Assembly: GCA_016744415.1 (NCBI GenBank)
Contig: JADGEL010000005.1
Location: 1-64,000, forward strand
From: Flavobacteriaceae bacterium
GTDB taxonomy: Bacteria; Bacteroidota; Bacteroidia; Flavobacteriales; Flavobacteriaceae
Direction: 5' to 3'
Length of the DNA: 64,000 bases
Numbering within the stretch: the stretch's first letter is position 1; each line of letters opens with the position of its first letter. Under the pieces are notes generated by a model. That model saw nothing but the letters and a program-made list of their open reading frames with translations. It searched no databases and was not told the origin of the DNA. Positions 10,100 to 17,610 of the stretch are shown one piece after another. A program made the translations under genes and the position numbers.

Positions 10100-10390
10100 C
10101 AAGGTTTATAGAGTAATAATCTAACTAATTTTTAGTTTCTAATAAATCACACACTTTTAACAATAAAAAGTAAGAGAAAATCAACAAAATGCAAATTCAA
10201 AGTTATTGATTCTATACATCTTTATTTCCCTATAAATACATCTAACAACTAATAAACACTTCTGAATTTTGACATAGTGTTTTACGAACATAGATATTAA
10301 AAGATTAAAAAATAGTGTTTCAAAAATTTAGTATATGAAAAAATAAGAGATTCATAAAAATTACTTTTTAAAATTCAAAAACAATGTTTT
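10100..10390. other. AT-rich spacer upstream of glnA
   Basis: No gene, RNA gene or repeat recognised. Composition is A/T-rich without open frames of note. Activator sites for glnA could lie here, but I cannot identify one. Confidence 0.5.
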
Positions 10391-10416
10391 GCCTTAATCA
10401 AATAAAACATTTAAAT

Positions 10417-10424
10417 TATATTTG
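10417..10424 (+). promoter_or_regulatory. Candidate glnA -7 box
   Basis: TATATTTG, 42 nt before the glnA ATG. No TTG is found at the expected -33 position (TTA lies 20 nt upstream), which would fit activator-dependent nitrogen control. Confidence 0.55.
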
Positions 10425-10466
10425 CATCGAGTTTTTAATAGTATTAATAATAAAAACAACACAACA

Positions 10467-11480
10467 ATGGCTAAAATAAAATTAGAATACATTTGGTTAG
10501 ATGGGTATTTCCCAACGCAAAATATGCGAAGCAAGACAAAAGTTGAAGAGCATGAAAACTTTAAAGGAACAATTGAAGAACTAGGAAATTGGTCTTTTGA
10601 TGGTTCGTCTACAAAACAAGCTGAAGGCGGATCATCAGACTGTGTTTTAAAACCTGTTGCAATCTACCCTGACCCTGATCGTATTAATGGCTATTTAGTA
10701 ATGAATGAAGTTTTAAATGTAGATGGCACTCCACACGTTAGTAATGGTAGAGCAACTATTGATGATGATGATAATGATTTTTGGTTTGGTTTTGAACAAG
10801 AGTATTTTATAATGGATACGGCTACGCAACTTCCTCTAGGATTCCCAATTGGCGGATATCCTGGGCCACAAGGAATGTATTACTGCTCAGTTGGTGGAAA
10901 AAATACTTTTGGAAGAGATTTAGTTGAAGAACATGCCGATTTATGTATTGATGCTGGATTAAATTTTGAAGGAATCAACCAAGAAGTTGCATCTGGACAA
11001 TGGGAATTTCAATTATTTGCTAAAGGAGCAAAACTTGCTGGAGATGAAATTTGGGTTGCACGTTATTTATTAGATCGATTGACTGAAAAATATGGTTACT
11101 ACATAGAGTACCATCCTAAACCAATTAAAGGAGATTGGAATGGTTCTGGTATGCATGCAAACTTCTCTAACACTACATTGAGAACTTGTGGAGATAAAGA
11201 TACGTACATGAAAATCTGTGAAGCGTTTAGACCCGTTGTTGATGAGCATATTGATGTTTATGGAGAGTATAATGATCAACGTTTAACAGGTTTACACGAA
11301 ACTGCAGCAATTACTGATTTTAGTTATGGCATCTCTGATAGAGGAGCATCAATTAGAATCCCAATTTTAACAGTTAACAATGACTGGAAAGGATATTTAG
11401 AAGATAGAAGGCCAGCTTCAAATGCTGACCCATATAAAATTGCTGGAAGAATTATTAAAACAGTTAAATCTGTAGAATAA
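10467..11480 (+). CDS. glnA: Glutamine synthetase, eukaryote-like type II (GSII)
   Basis: ATP-dependent condensation of glutamate and ammonia. At 337 residues, with LEYIWLDGY near the N-terminus, NWSFDGSSTKQAEGGSSD, FGFEQEYFI-type active-site strand and GDWNGSGMHANFS, it is the short GSII type of eukaryotes and some bacteria, not the roughly 470-residue GSI or roughly 725-residue GSIII. The start at 10467 (MAKIKLEYIW) is preferred because the longer frame from 10422 would begin inside the -7 box. A terminator follows at 11498. Confidence 0.93.
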   Translation: MAKIKLEYIWLDGYFPTQNMRSKTKVEEHENFKGTIEELGNWSFDGSSTKQAEGGSSDCVLKPVAIYPDPDRINGYLVMNEVLNVDGTPHVSNGRATIDDDDNDFWFGFEQEYFIMDTATQLPLGFPIGGYPGPQGMYYCSVGGKNTFGRDLVEEHADLCIDAGLNFEGINQEVASGQWEFQLFAKGAKLAGDEIWVARYLLDRLTEKYGYYIEYHPKPIKGDWNGSGMHANFSNTTLRTCGDKDTYMKICEAFRPVVDEHIDVYGEYNDQRLTGLHETAAITDFSYGISDRGASIRIPILTVNNDWKGYLEDRRPASNADPYKIAGRIIKTVKSVE

Positions 11481-11497
11481 AACTGTTCATAGTTTTA

Positions 11498-11527
11498 AAA
11501 AGAGCCTCCAATTGAAGGCTCTTTTTA
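11498..11527. terminator. Bidirectional terminator between glnA and the exchanger gene
   Basis: AAAGAGCCT ... AGGCTCTTT with an 8-nt loop, A-run before and T-run after, serving the convergent genes on both sides. Confidence 0.85.
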
Positions 11528-11536
11528 TACTTTTTT

Positions 11537-12472
11537 TCAGTAAATCATTTGAAAAATAAAAACACTATATAAGCCCAAGAGAATAATACCATCTCTCCAT
11601 CCCAATTTCATTCTAGATGGGAAAAACACCAAGATTAAAATCAAAAAGGCAAAACCTAGCATCCAAAAAATATCATTAGTTAATAATCCCTGATCACTCA
11701 CAGACAATGGGGTAATGATAGAAGTGATTCCTAGTACAGCTAGTATATTAAAGATATTTGAACCTATAAGGTTTCCCAAGGATATTGCTTTTTCTTTCTT
11801 TAAAATTGCAACAATCGATGTTGCTAATTCTGGAATACTCGTACCAACCGAAACAATCGTTACTCCTATAATTCTTGTACTAACTCCCAGATCAATTGCC
11901 AAATCTGTAGCGCCTTGAATCAACAATTCTGAACCACTCCAGAGTGCCACACCACCAATCCCCATAAATAACACATCTTTATATAAAGGTAGTTCTTCAT
12001 CATCTTCTGGCATTTCATCAATAACTGCTGCTTTTTGAAATCGCAATAAATAAATTAAAAAAGCAATTAATAAGCTAACCAAAATAATTCCTTCGTATTG
12101 TACTATTTTTCCATCAAAAGCTAAAAAAAAATACAGAATCAAAGATGAAATCATCATTACTGGCCAATCTGTTTTATAAAAACTTTTTTGAATTGTAATT
12201 GTTGATAGTATAATTGTGATTCCTAAAACCAATCCTAAATTTGCAATGTTAGATCCTATAACATTTCCTAAAGATAAGTCAGCATGTCCATTCAATGCCG
12301 CTTTTATACTCACTATTAATTCTGGAGCAGAAGTTGCAAAGGAAACCACGGTCATCCCAATCACAATTTTTGGAATCTTTAATCGTAAAGAAAAACCTAC
12401 TGCTGATTTTAACAACCAGTTACCTCCTAAAATAAGCAACACTAATCCTGTACCTATATACATATAATCCAT
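11537..12472 (-). CDS. Calcium/sodium antiporter (YrbG-type CaCA family)
   Basis: Inner-membrane cation exchanger of 311 residues, two homologous halves of about five transmembrane segments each. The duplicated alpha repeats are clear: FATSAPELIVS ... LGNVIGSNIANLGLVLG in the first half and VGTSIPELATS ... LGNLIGSNIFNILAVLG in the second, separated by an acidic loop (EMPEDDEELP). It probably exports Ca2+ in exchange for Na+ or H+. Monocistronic with its own promoter. Confidence 0.93.
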   Translation of the reverse strand: MDYMYIGTGLVLLILGGNWLLKSAVGFSLRLKIPKIVIGMTVVSFATSAPELIVSIKAALNGHADLSLGNVIGSNIANLGLVLGITIILSTITIQKSFYKTDWPVMMISSLILYFFLAFDGKIVQYEGIILVSLLIAFLIYLLRFQKAAVIDEMPEDDEELPLYKDVLFMGIGGVALWSGSELLIQGATDLAIDLGVSTRIIGVTIVSVGTSIPELATSIVAILKKEKAISLGNLIGSNIFNILAVLGITSIITPLSVSDQGLLTNDIFWMLGFAFLILILVFFPSRMKLGWRDGIILLGLYSVFIFQMIY

Positions 12473-12488
12473 TCACAAAAGTTTTGCG

Positions 12489-12520
12489 CAAATATAGTTG
12501 AATTTTTATGTGTCAATCAA
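12489..12520 (-). promoter_or_regulatory. Promoter of the Ca/Na antiporter
   Basis: On the minus strand TTG (12518-12520), 21 bases, TATATTTG (12489-12496), about 17 nt before the ATG. Confidence 0.6.
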
Positions 12521-12554
12521 AAAATAGATTCCCTTAATTTTTTGTTAAAACTAC

Positions 12555-12593
12555 TACAATAGTTGTATAACTATAAAAATAGTTATAGATTTG
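12555..12593 (+). promoter_or_regulatory. BlaI-type promoter-operator
   Basis: TTG (12563-12565), 20 bases, TAGATTTG (12586-12593). Two dyads overlap the promoter: TACAATAGTTGTA (12555-12567, covering -33) and a perfect ATAACTAT-AAAA-ATAGTTAT (12567-12586, filling the spacer). ATAGTTnTA half-sites fit a BlaI/MecI-family repressor, so the gene downstream is probably autorepressed. Confidence 0.75.
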
Positions 12594-12616
12594 CTGTGTA
12601 GAAATATTAAGTATAT

Positions 12617-12973
12617 ATGGAAAAACTTACCAACAAAGAAGAAGAAATTATGCAAGCCTTATGGCAACTAAAAAAAGGATTTGTAAAAGACGTAGTTAGT
12701 CTACTACCAAATGATCCACATTACAATACTGTTTCTACAACTATTAGAAAAATGGAAGAAAAGGGATTTGTTGAGCATATTGCTTTTGGGAAAACACATC
12801 AATATTACCCAGCAATTTCTAAAGAATCGTATCGAAAGAACTTTATGAATAAAACCATCAATAATTATTTTGAGAACTCTTATAAAAATGTGGTTTCCTT
12901 TTTTGCCAATGAAGAAAAAATAAGTGTAAAAGAGCTTAAAGAAATTATTGATCTTATAGAAAATAAAAAATAG
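12617..12973 (+). CDS. BlaI/MecI/CopY-family transcriptional repressor
   Basis: A 118-residue winged-helix repressor: MEKLTNKEEEIMQALWQLKKGFVKDV opens the DNA-binding domain, and YNTVSTTIRKMEEKGFVEH is the recognition helix region typical of Penicillinase_R proteins. The C-terminal half is the dimerisation region that is cleaved in BlaR1/BlaI systems. It sits 4 bp before the M56 sensor gene and behind an operator that overlaps its promoter. No beta-lactamase gene is nearby, so the inducer is probably not a beta-lactam here. Confidence 0.93.
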   Translation: MEKLTNKEEEIMQALWQLKKGFVKDVVSLLPNDPHYNTVSTTIRKMEEKGFVEHIAFGKTHQYYPAISKESYRKNFMNKTINNYFENSYKNVVSFFANEEKISVKELKEIIDLIENKK

Positions 12974-12977
12974 CACT

Positions 12978-14630
12978 ATGGATTATTTACTAAAAGCATC
13001 GGCAATTTTATTTATTTTCTATCTGTTTTATAAAATTGTATTGCATAGAGAAACCTTTTTTCAATCGAATCGAATATTTCTTTTGGTTGGAATTATTGCT
13101 AGTCTTATTCTACCTTTAGTTGTGATTCCTATATACGTAGAGCAAACAATATCGCCAATTCATAATTTTACAATTTCACAGGTGTCAAGCATCTCAGAAA
13201 TTCCAAAAACCATAAACTGGACTCAAATAATTAGCCTTATTTATCTTGTAGGCGTCGCTATTTTTGGCATTAAATTTTTACTATCAATAACCTCATTATG
13301 TAAATTATTAATCACAAGTAAAAAAGAAAAAATTGGAGATTTTTATTTCATAAAATTAGAAAATAATGATTCACCCTTTTCATTTTTTAATTATATCGTT
13401 TACAATCCAAAAGCATTTGAGCATCGAGAATTAGAACAGGTTTTAGTACACGAAAAAGTACATGCTTATCAATGGCATTCTTTTGATGTTTTATTTTCTC
13501 AGATAGTAACAATTTTATTTTGGTTTAATCCAATTTCATGGTTGTATAAAATAACTTTACAGCAAAATTTAGAATTTATAGCAGATGCTATTTCACAAGA
13601 AAAATCATCTTGCGAAAAAAGCTATCAACACTTACTATTAAAAAAAAGCACTGCTCCAAATCAATTTACATTAACCAATAATTTTTATAATTCATTAATC
13701 AAAAAAAGAATCATTATGTTACACAAAAACCGTTCAAAAAATACTAATCATTGGAAGTTTGCATTTATCCTTCCATTATTAACAGCCTTTATTTTTACCT
13801 TCAATACAAAAACAATTGCCCAAACAACTGTAAAAAAAGTCAATACAAAAGATAATAATAGAGGCCTCATTCTAGATGAAATTCATGAGGATATACAAAT
13901 GGGAATCATTACAAAAGATTCTAAGCAGTCTGATTTAGATAATATTAAAAAATCATTTACTACAGAAGGAGTTAAAGTTAAATTCAAAGGAATAAAACGC
14001 AACAAATCCAACGAAATTACTGCTATAAAAATTGATGTAAGCTCAAAACAGTCTAATGCAAATTTTAACACGAATTCAGATTCACCAATTAACCCAATAA
14101 AAATTTCATTCGACAACGAAGGTGGAAACATTTCAATTGGCAACGGAGAGATACATCATGGAGATGGGGATATGTTTTTCGTATCAAAGAATGGTAATCA
14201 TAAAGTACATACAAGTGGAAAAGGAAATCAAAATTTTGTTTTTGTTTCTAATGATGGTAAACATGAAGAACACGAAATTATTGAAATTAAAAGTAATGAA
14301 GATAATGTATTTGTTATAAAAAATGGTGGAGAAATTCATGAAAGTAAACATGACGGAGAGCATAAAGTCATTGACATTAAAACTCATGATGAGAACGACA
14401 AAGTTGTTTGGGTTACTGAAGATGGTAATAAAACCGTTGAAGTAATAAAAGATGAAGATGATGACATTTTATATATGATAGATGGAAAAGAAGCATCGAA
14501 AGAAGAACTGGAAAAATTAGATCCGAATATGATAGAAAAAATGGAAGTTTTAAAAGGTGATAAAGCAACTAAAAAATATGGTACTAAGGTAAAAGATGGT
14601 GTTATATTAATAACTACTAAAAAAGAATAA
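12978..14630 (+). CDS. BlaR1-like M56 metallopeptidase with periplasmic repeat domain and TonB-plug-like tail
   Basis: Membrane sensor-protease partner of the upstream repressor, 550 residues. Four hydrophobic segments (about 1-20, 34-52, 84-105, 260-277) surround an M56 zinc site: HEKVH at 158-162 and EFIAD at 199-203. After the last membrane segment comes an extracytoplasmic region (about 280-500) of beta-like repeats rich in His, Asp and Glu (HHGDGD, KHEEHE, HESKHDGEHK). The final 50 residues (YMIDGKEAS, LDPNMIEKMEVLKGDKA, KDGVILITTKK) resemble the plug segment of TonB-dependent receptors. Proteolysis of the repressor on stimulus is inferred from the BlaR1 family; the ligand is unknown. 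Confidence 0.88.
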   Translation: MDYLLKASAILFIFYLFYKIVLHRETFFQSNRIFLLVGIIASLILPLVVIPIYVEQTISPIHNFTISQVSSISEIPKTINWTQIISLIYLVGVAIFGIKFLLSITSLCKLLITSKKEKIGDFYFIKLENNDSPFSFFNYIVYNPKAFEHRELEQVLVHEKVHAYQWHSFDVLFSQIVTILFWFNPISWLYKITLQQNLEFIADAISQEKSSCEKSYQHLLLKKSTAPNQFTLTNNFYNSLIKKRIIMLHKNRSKNTNHWKFAFILPLLTAFIFTFNTKTIAQTTVKKVNTKDNNRGLILDEIHEDIQMGIITKDSKQSDLDNIKKSFTTEGVKVKFKGIKRNKSNEITAIKIDVSSKQSNANFNTNSDSPINPIKISFDNEGGNISIGNGEIHHGDGDMFFVSKNGNHKVHTSGKGNQNFVFVSNDGKHEEHEIIEIKSNEDNVFVIKNGGEIHESKHDGEHKVIDIKTHDENDKVVWVTEDGNKTVEVIKDEDDDILYMIDGKEASKEELEKLDPNMIEKMEVLKGDKATKKYGTKVKDGVILITTKKE

Positions 14631-14650
14631 TTGTTTAAACTGTTTGTTTA

Positions 14651-14690
14651 AAAGCAACCACTAAGAAAAATCTTATTGGTTGCTTTTTTT
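14651..14690 (+). terminator. Intrinsic terminator after the M56 gene
   Basis: AAAGCAACCA (14651-14660) pairs with TGGTTGCTTT (14677-14686), with an inner TAAGA/TCTTA helix, then T-rich tail. Confidence 0.85.
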
Positions 14691-14708
14691 TATTTTAAAG
14701 TATAAATT

Positions 14709-15725
14709 ATGTTTAGAAATTGCCTATTCTCAATTCTTTTCCTTTTAAGTTTTTTCTCATATTCTCAAACTATTTCTGGATTTGTTTTTGACAAAAAGAC
14801 AAGTAAATCTCTTCCGGGAGCATCTGTTTATATAGATGGAACAACACTTGGAACTACTACTAATATAAACGGATATTTTGAACTTGAAATCAATACATCC
14901 CAAAATGCTGCTTTAATTATTAGTTTCGTTGGCTACGATACACAACTATTTTCATTATCCGAATTCATCAATTTAAAAAAAATCTATTTAGAAGAAAGTA
15001 GTAATCAATTAAACGAGGTTACACTTGGCTTAGACATATGGAGTAGAGAAAAAAAAATGAGCATTTTCAAATCTGAGTTTCTTGGTAAAGAGAAATCTTC
15101 GCTAGCTTGTAAAATTTTGAACGAAAAAGATATTGTTTTAATTTATAATTCAGCATTAAATACATTAAGCGCTTATGCTGACAAACCAATTATTATAAAA
15201 AACAACTATTTAGGATATGAACTATCTTACAATATAGTTGATTTCGAAATCCAATTTATCATAAATCTCCAAGGGTTTAGACTTACCAATAAAGTCTATT
15301 ATGCCGGAACAACTTTTTTTAAAGAAATAAAAAAGAAACCGAAAAATAAAATATTACAAAATCGTAAAAAAGAGTTTCATGGGTCACTCACTCACTTTAT
15401 GCGTTCCCTAGCATCAAAACAACTATATGAAAATAAATTTCAAATATATTTTGAAAGTCTTCCAACCCATCCATATAAATATTTTGATATTACTACTGAA
15501 AATGGACAAACAAAAGTTGTGATAAACACTACCAAACTAAATATCTTATATAATAATTTTGATCAATCATCGATTGAACCTATTTCTGAAAACGAAAATG
15601 TATTCTATATTGACAACTATGGCAATCATTCTCCTCCATCAAGTATGCTATTCGGTGGTGTTTTTGGAATAAAGAGAATTTCAAATATGCTTCCAATTAA
15701 TTATAAGCCATATTCAAATCTATAA
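14709..15725 (+). CDS. Exported protein with carboxypeptidase-regulatory-like domain
   Basis: 338 residues. Signal peptide MFRNCLFSILFLLSFFSYSQ, then a CarboxypepD_reg-like beta-sandwich (about 21-100: ISGFVFDKKTSKSLPGASVYI, TTTNINGYFELEI, IISFVGYDT), the domain that precedes many TonB-dependent receptors. The remainder (100-338) is an alpha/beta region without a receptor barrel or recognisable catalytic site. Such stand-alone proteins are common in Bacteroidota cell envelopes; function unknown. Confidence 0.8.
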   Translation: MFRNCLFSILFLLSFFSYSQTISGFVFDKKTSKSLPGASVYIDGTTLGTTTNINGYFELEINTSQNAALIISFVGYDTQLFSLSEFINLKKIYLEESSNQLNEVTLGLDIWSREKKMSIFKSEFLGKEKSSLACKILNEKDIVLIYNSALNTLSAYADKPIIIKNNYLGYELSYNIVDFEIQFIINLQGFRLTNKVYYAGTTFFKEIKKKPKNKILQNRKKEFHGSLTHFMRSLASKQLYENKFQIYFESLPTHPYKYFDITTENGQTKVVINTTKLNILYNNFDQSSIEPISENENVFYIDNYGNHSPPSSMLFGGVFGIKRISNMLPINYKPYSNL

Positions 15726-15752
15726 TGGTAAAATAAATGGTTCTAGATTGAT

Positions 15753-15760
15753 TATATTTG
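15753..15760 (+). promoter_or_regulatory. -7 box directly before the 49-codon gene
   Basis: TATATTTG ends five bases before the ATG at 15765, so the mRNA should be leaderless or nearly so. No TTG at -33 spacing is visible. Confidence 0.5.
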
Positions 15761-15764
15761 TTTT

Positions 15765-15914
15765 ATGAAAAAATCAATTTTCAAAATTTTCGCAAAAATT
15801 AACAAATCATTACTTCCATCATATACAAAAAAACGATTGGATATGAGTAAAGCTAAAAAATGGCAGCTTGCTATAATTGGTTGGCGTTATTTTGTCACAA
15901 AAAATAGTTTGTGA
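15765..15914 (+). CDS. Small conserved flavobacterial protein (49 aa)
   Basis: Basic 49-residue protein MKKSIFKIFAKINKSLLPSY... ending IIGWRYFVTKNSL. I recognise the pattern (FK-A-NK-LLPSYTKK, LA-IGWRY-V) as a small protein widespread in Flavobacteriaceae and often mislabelled 'SsrA-binding protein' in databases; it lacks the SmpB fold. It has no signal peptide, and one amphipathic or weakly hydrophobic stretch near the C-terminus. Its stop codon overlaps the -33 region of the following tRNA promoter. Confidence 0.75.
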   Translation: MKKSIFKIFAKINKSLLPSYTKKRLDMSKAKKWQLAIIGWRYFVTKNSL

Positions 15915-15937
15915 TTGTATAAAAGTTACTATCTTTG
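15908..15937 (+). promoter_or_regulatory. tRNA-Arg promoter
   Basis: TTTG (15908-15911), 18 bases, TATCTTTG (15930-15937), 12 nt upstream of the tRNA 5' end. The -33 element overlaps the stop codon of the 49-codon gene. Confidence 0.65.
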
Positions 15938-15949
15938 CACCCTCAAAAT

Positions 15950-16023
15950 GGCCTCGTGGCGCAACTGAATAGCGCACTTGATTACGGCTCAAGAGGTTAT
16001 AGGTTTGAATCCTATCGAGGTCA
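15950..16023 (+). tRNA. tRNA-Arg (anticodon ACG)
   Basis: 74-nt cloverleaf: acceptor GGCCTCG/CGAGGTC (one G-T), D-stem GCGC/GCGC, anticodon stem CTTGA/TCAAG with loop TTACGGC giving anticodon ACG, T-stem ATAGG/CCTAT with loop TTTGAAT, discriminator A. CCA is not encoded. A34 would be edited to inosine by TadA to read CGN codons. Confidence 0.95.
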
Positions 16024-16034
16024 CTAATGTTTAT

Positions 16035-16063
16035 AAAGGTTTCAAGAGATTGAAGCCTTTTTT
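16035..16063 (+). terminator. Terminator of tRNA-Arg
   Basis: AAAGGTTTCAA / TTGAAGCCTTT with a 4-nt loop (one G-T pair), then T6. Confidence 0.75.
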
Positions 16064-16258
16064 ATTTTGCCATTTGCAGATTATTTTAAAATTAAAGCAC
16101 TGTATTAGTGTCAATTAATCTTTCTATCTACATAAGGTTCTTCGTTTATCATTTGCCCCCTTAAGAGTAACTTTATTAATTGATGAATAAAAAAAACTAA
16201 GACCTCTGCAATCTTTAACAAGACGATATTCCTTACGATGTTTTTTATTTAAGTAGGG

Positions 16259-16335
16259 ATGGTTCAATTTTGTAATTTTTTGAACTAAATGTACAAGTGT
16301 GTTCTTTTTACACTTCATAAATTTGACTAACTAAC
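16259..16335 (+). promoter_or_regulatory. Promoter module A, shared with 43489-43565
   Basis: About 77 bp, with only about nine mismatches to the region preceding the flavin oxidase gene (minus strand 43565-43489). Shared elements are an inverted repeat GTTCAA (16262-16267) / TTGAAC (16280-16285), a 19-bp identical block around it, and a TAAATTTG -7 box (16318-16325), 26 nt before the ATG. There is no -33 TTG, suggesting an activator. Confidence 0.75.
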
Positions 16336-16351
16336 ATAAAATCAAATTATT

Positions 16352-16897
16352 ATGAAAACAAAACTAGTATTAACAGTAATTCTAACATCTTTATTAATTT
16401 TTACAGGGTGTTCAGATAATGAGGACAATGTTCAAGATGTTCAAGATTTGGAATCGATTTCCCAAACTTATCCCCAAGAACAGCAAGAGGTCTTAGAAAC
16501 TTTTGGGGCCATTGCAGCAAGTATAACAGCCGGAGCTGGAAATGGACATGACGACCCATATATGGACGAACTTATCTCTTTTCATGCCTATGGAGCCAAG
16601 TTTACTGAATTCAATGATGGTCATGCTTATGATAGTGCGGGTAATGAAGAAAATGAACGTACGTTTTTTGGTGAAACAGTAGACCCAGGAGGAGTTGTGC
16701 AATTTGCCGCTATAGAAGGAACTTTAAAAGTTGCTGTATATTATGGGAATGTAGCTAATTTAACCTTTATCTCAGATTTTCATTTAATGATTGGTGGAAA
16801 TCTATATATAGTCAATAATCTAATTACTTTATTATTTGTTAAAACAAATGGTCAATGGAAAATGGTTCATGAACACCACTCACCATTCACACCATAG
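16352..16897 (+). CDS. NTF2-like (SnoaL-type) lipoprotein, paralogue of 41537-42046
   Basis: 181 residues with signal peptide MKTKLVLTVILTSLLIFTGC (lipobox FTGC) and a single NTF2-fold domain (about 40-178). It shares ELISFHAYGAKFTEFNDG, GNVANLTFISDFH and LLFVKTNGQWKMVHEHHSP almost word for word with the lipoprotein of the AraC/flavin-oxidase locus 25 kb away. The WKMVHEHHSP ending is typical of SnoaL-like proteins, which bind small ligands in a conical pocket. It sits alone behind the tRNA with the same promoter as its relative's operon; a role together with that operon is inferred. Confidence 0.85.
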   Translation: MKTKLVLTVILTSLLIFTGCSDNEDNVQDVQDLESISQTYPQEQQEVLETFGAIAASITAGAGNGHDDPYMDELISFHAYGAKFTEFNDGHAYDSAGNEENERTFFGETVDPGGVVQFAAIEGTLKVAVYYGNVANLTFISDFHLMIGGNLYIVNNLITLLFVKTNGQWKMVHEHHSPFTP

Positions 16898-16971
16898 AAT
16901 TAATAACGTACTATTTTACTCTAATATTACAGCCAAATGATATTTGATTTACTTTGAAAACAAATATAAGC

Positions 16972-16994
16972 GGTTTCATTTCTATCGAGGTCAC
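16972..16994 (+). repeat. Partial copy of the tRNA-Arg 3' end (att-like)
   Basis: 23 bases matching 16002-16024 (T-loop to discriminator of tRNA-Arg) at 20 of 23 positions, with 13 consecutive identical bases CTATCGAGGTCAC. The rest of a tRNA is absent. The repeats bracket the NTF2-like lipoprotein gene, about 970 bp apart. Confidence 0.65.
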
Positions 16995-17029
16995 AAAAAA
17001 AGAGATTGACAAATATCAATCTCTTTTTT
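16995..17029. terminator. Bidirectional intrinsic terminator
   Basis: AGAGATTGA / TCAATCTCT stem flanked by A6 and T6. It serves the NTF2-like gene on the plus strand and the small membrane genes on the minus strand. Confidence 0.8.
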
Positions 17030-17063
17030 ATTATATAAATAATTGTTTTGGAGTCCTAAAAAT

Positions 17064-17189
17064 TTATCCGCCAAAAATGGTTTTTAGCCCAACAACAAAT
17101 ACTGCTAGTAACGCCATTGAAATAGTTGTGATGGTAAACCATACAAAAACAAACATACTTTTATCTACCATTTTATTTGGAGCTTTCAT
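17064..17189 (-). CDS. Small single-pass membrane protein 1 (41 aa)
   Basis: 41 residues: short basic N-terminus (MKAPNKMVDKS), FVFVW, then one hydrophobic helix (about 12-35) and a KTIFGG tail. It is the same length as the gene upstream at 17338 and shares F-VFVW and the -VGLK-I-G- end, so they are tandem paralogues. I do not recognise the family. A terminator hairpin follows. Confidence 0.65.
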   Translation of the reverse strand: MKAPNKMVDKSMFVFVWFTITTISMALLAVFVVGLKTIFGG

Positions 17190-17337
17190 AAACTATCGAA
17201 TTTAAAGATTAATAAAAGTACTAGTGTCTCAAATGCTTGTTGGTTTTAATATTTGTTCTCTTTTTGAACGGAACCTTACCTTAAAAATTGCTCAATTATT
17301 TTGATTTAGGACAGTTTTAACATTTACGTAATCAAAA

Positions 17338-17463
17338 CTAAATTCCTAAAATTTGTTTAAATCCGATGATAAAAACAAAAGTTATTACTGTAGAAACAAA
17401 TGCTATACCCAACCAAACAAACACAAATAATGCTCTTTCTTTTATATTATCTACCGACTTCAT
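17338..17463 (-). CDS. Small single-pass membrane protein 2 (41 aa)
   Basis: 41 residues: MKSVDNIKERALFVFVW followed by a hydrophobic helix (about 12-35) and GFKQILGI. It is paralogous to the downstream 41-residue protein, 148 bp away on the same strand. Conservation of length, topology and FVFVW between two copies argues that both are translated. Function unknown; small membrane regulators or subunits of a membrane complex are possibilities. Confidence 0.65.
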   Translation of the reverse strand: MKSVDNIKERALFVFVWLGIAFVSTVITFVFIIGFKQILGI

Positions 17464-17560
17464 CTCTAAAATAATTTTATAGTTTTAGAAATACAAATAG
17501 AATGCCAACCAATACTAACAATTAAAATTGAAGTATTTTTTATGAAACCTTTAACAAAAA

Positions 17561-17590
17561 AAAGCCTGTTTCAAGATTGAAACAGGCTTT
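17561..17590 (-). terminator. Terminator of the M28 peptidase gene
   Basis: AAAGCCTGTTTC / GAAACAGGCTTT, 12-bp perfect stem, 6-nt loop, T-run on the minus strand. Confidence 0.85.
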
Positions 17591-17610
17591 AAATATTTTA
17601 AAAATAACTA

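Noticed and set aside
16124-16318. 64-codon minus-strand frame upstream of the NTF2-like lipoprotein
   Set aside because: It covers the conserved promoter module 16259-16318 on the opposite strand and has no recognisable domain; the promoter explains the conservation better.
16954-17205. 83-codon plus-strand frame
   Set aside because: It runs through the tRNA-like repeat and a terminator hairpin and overlaps the 41-residue membrane gene on the other strand, which is better supported.
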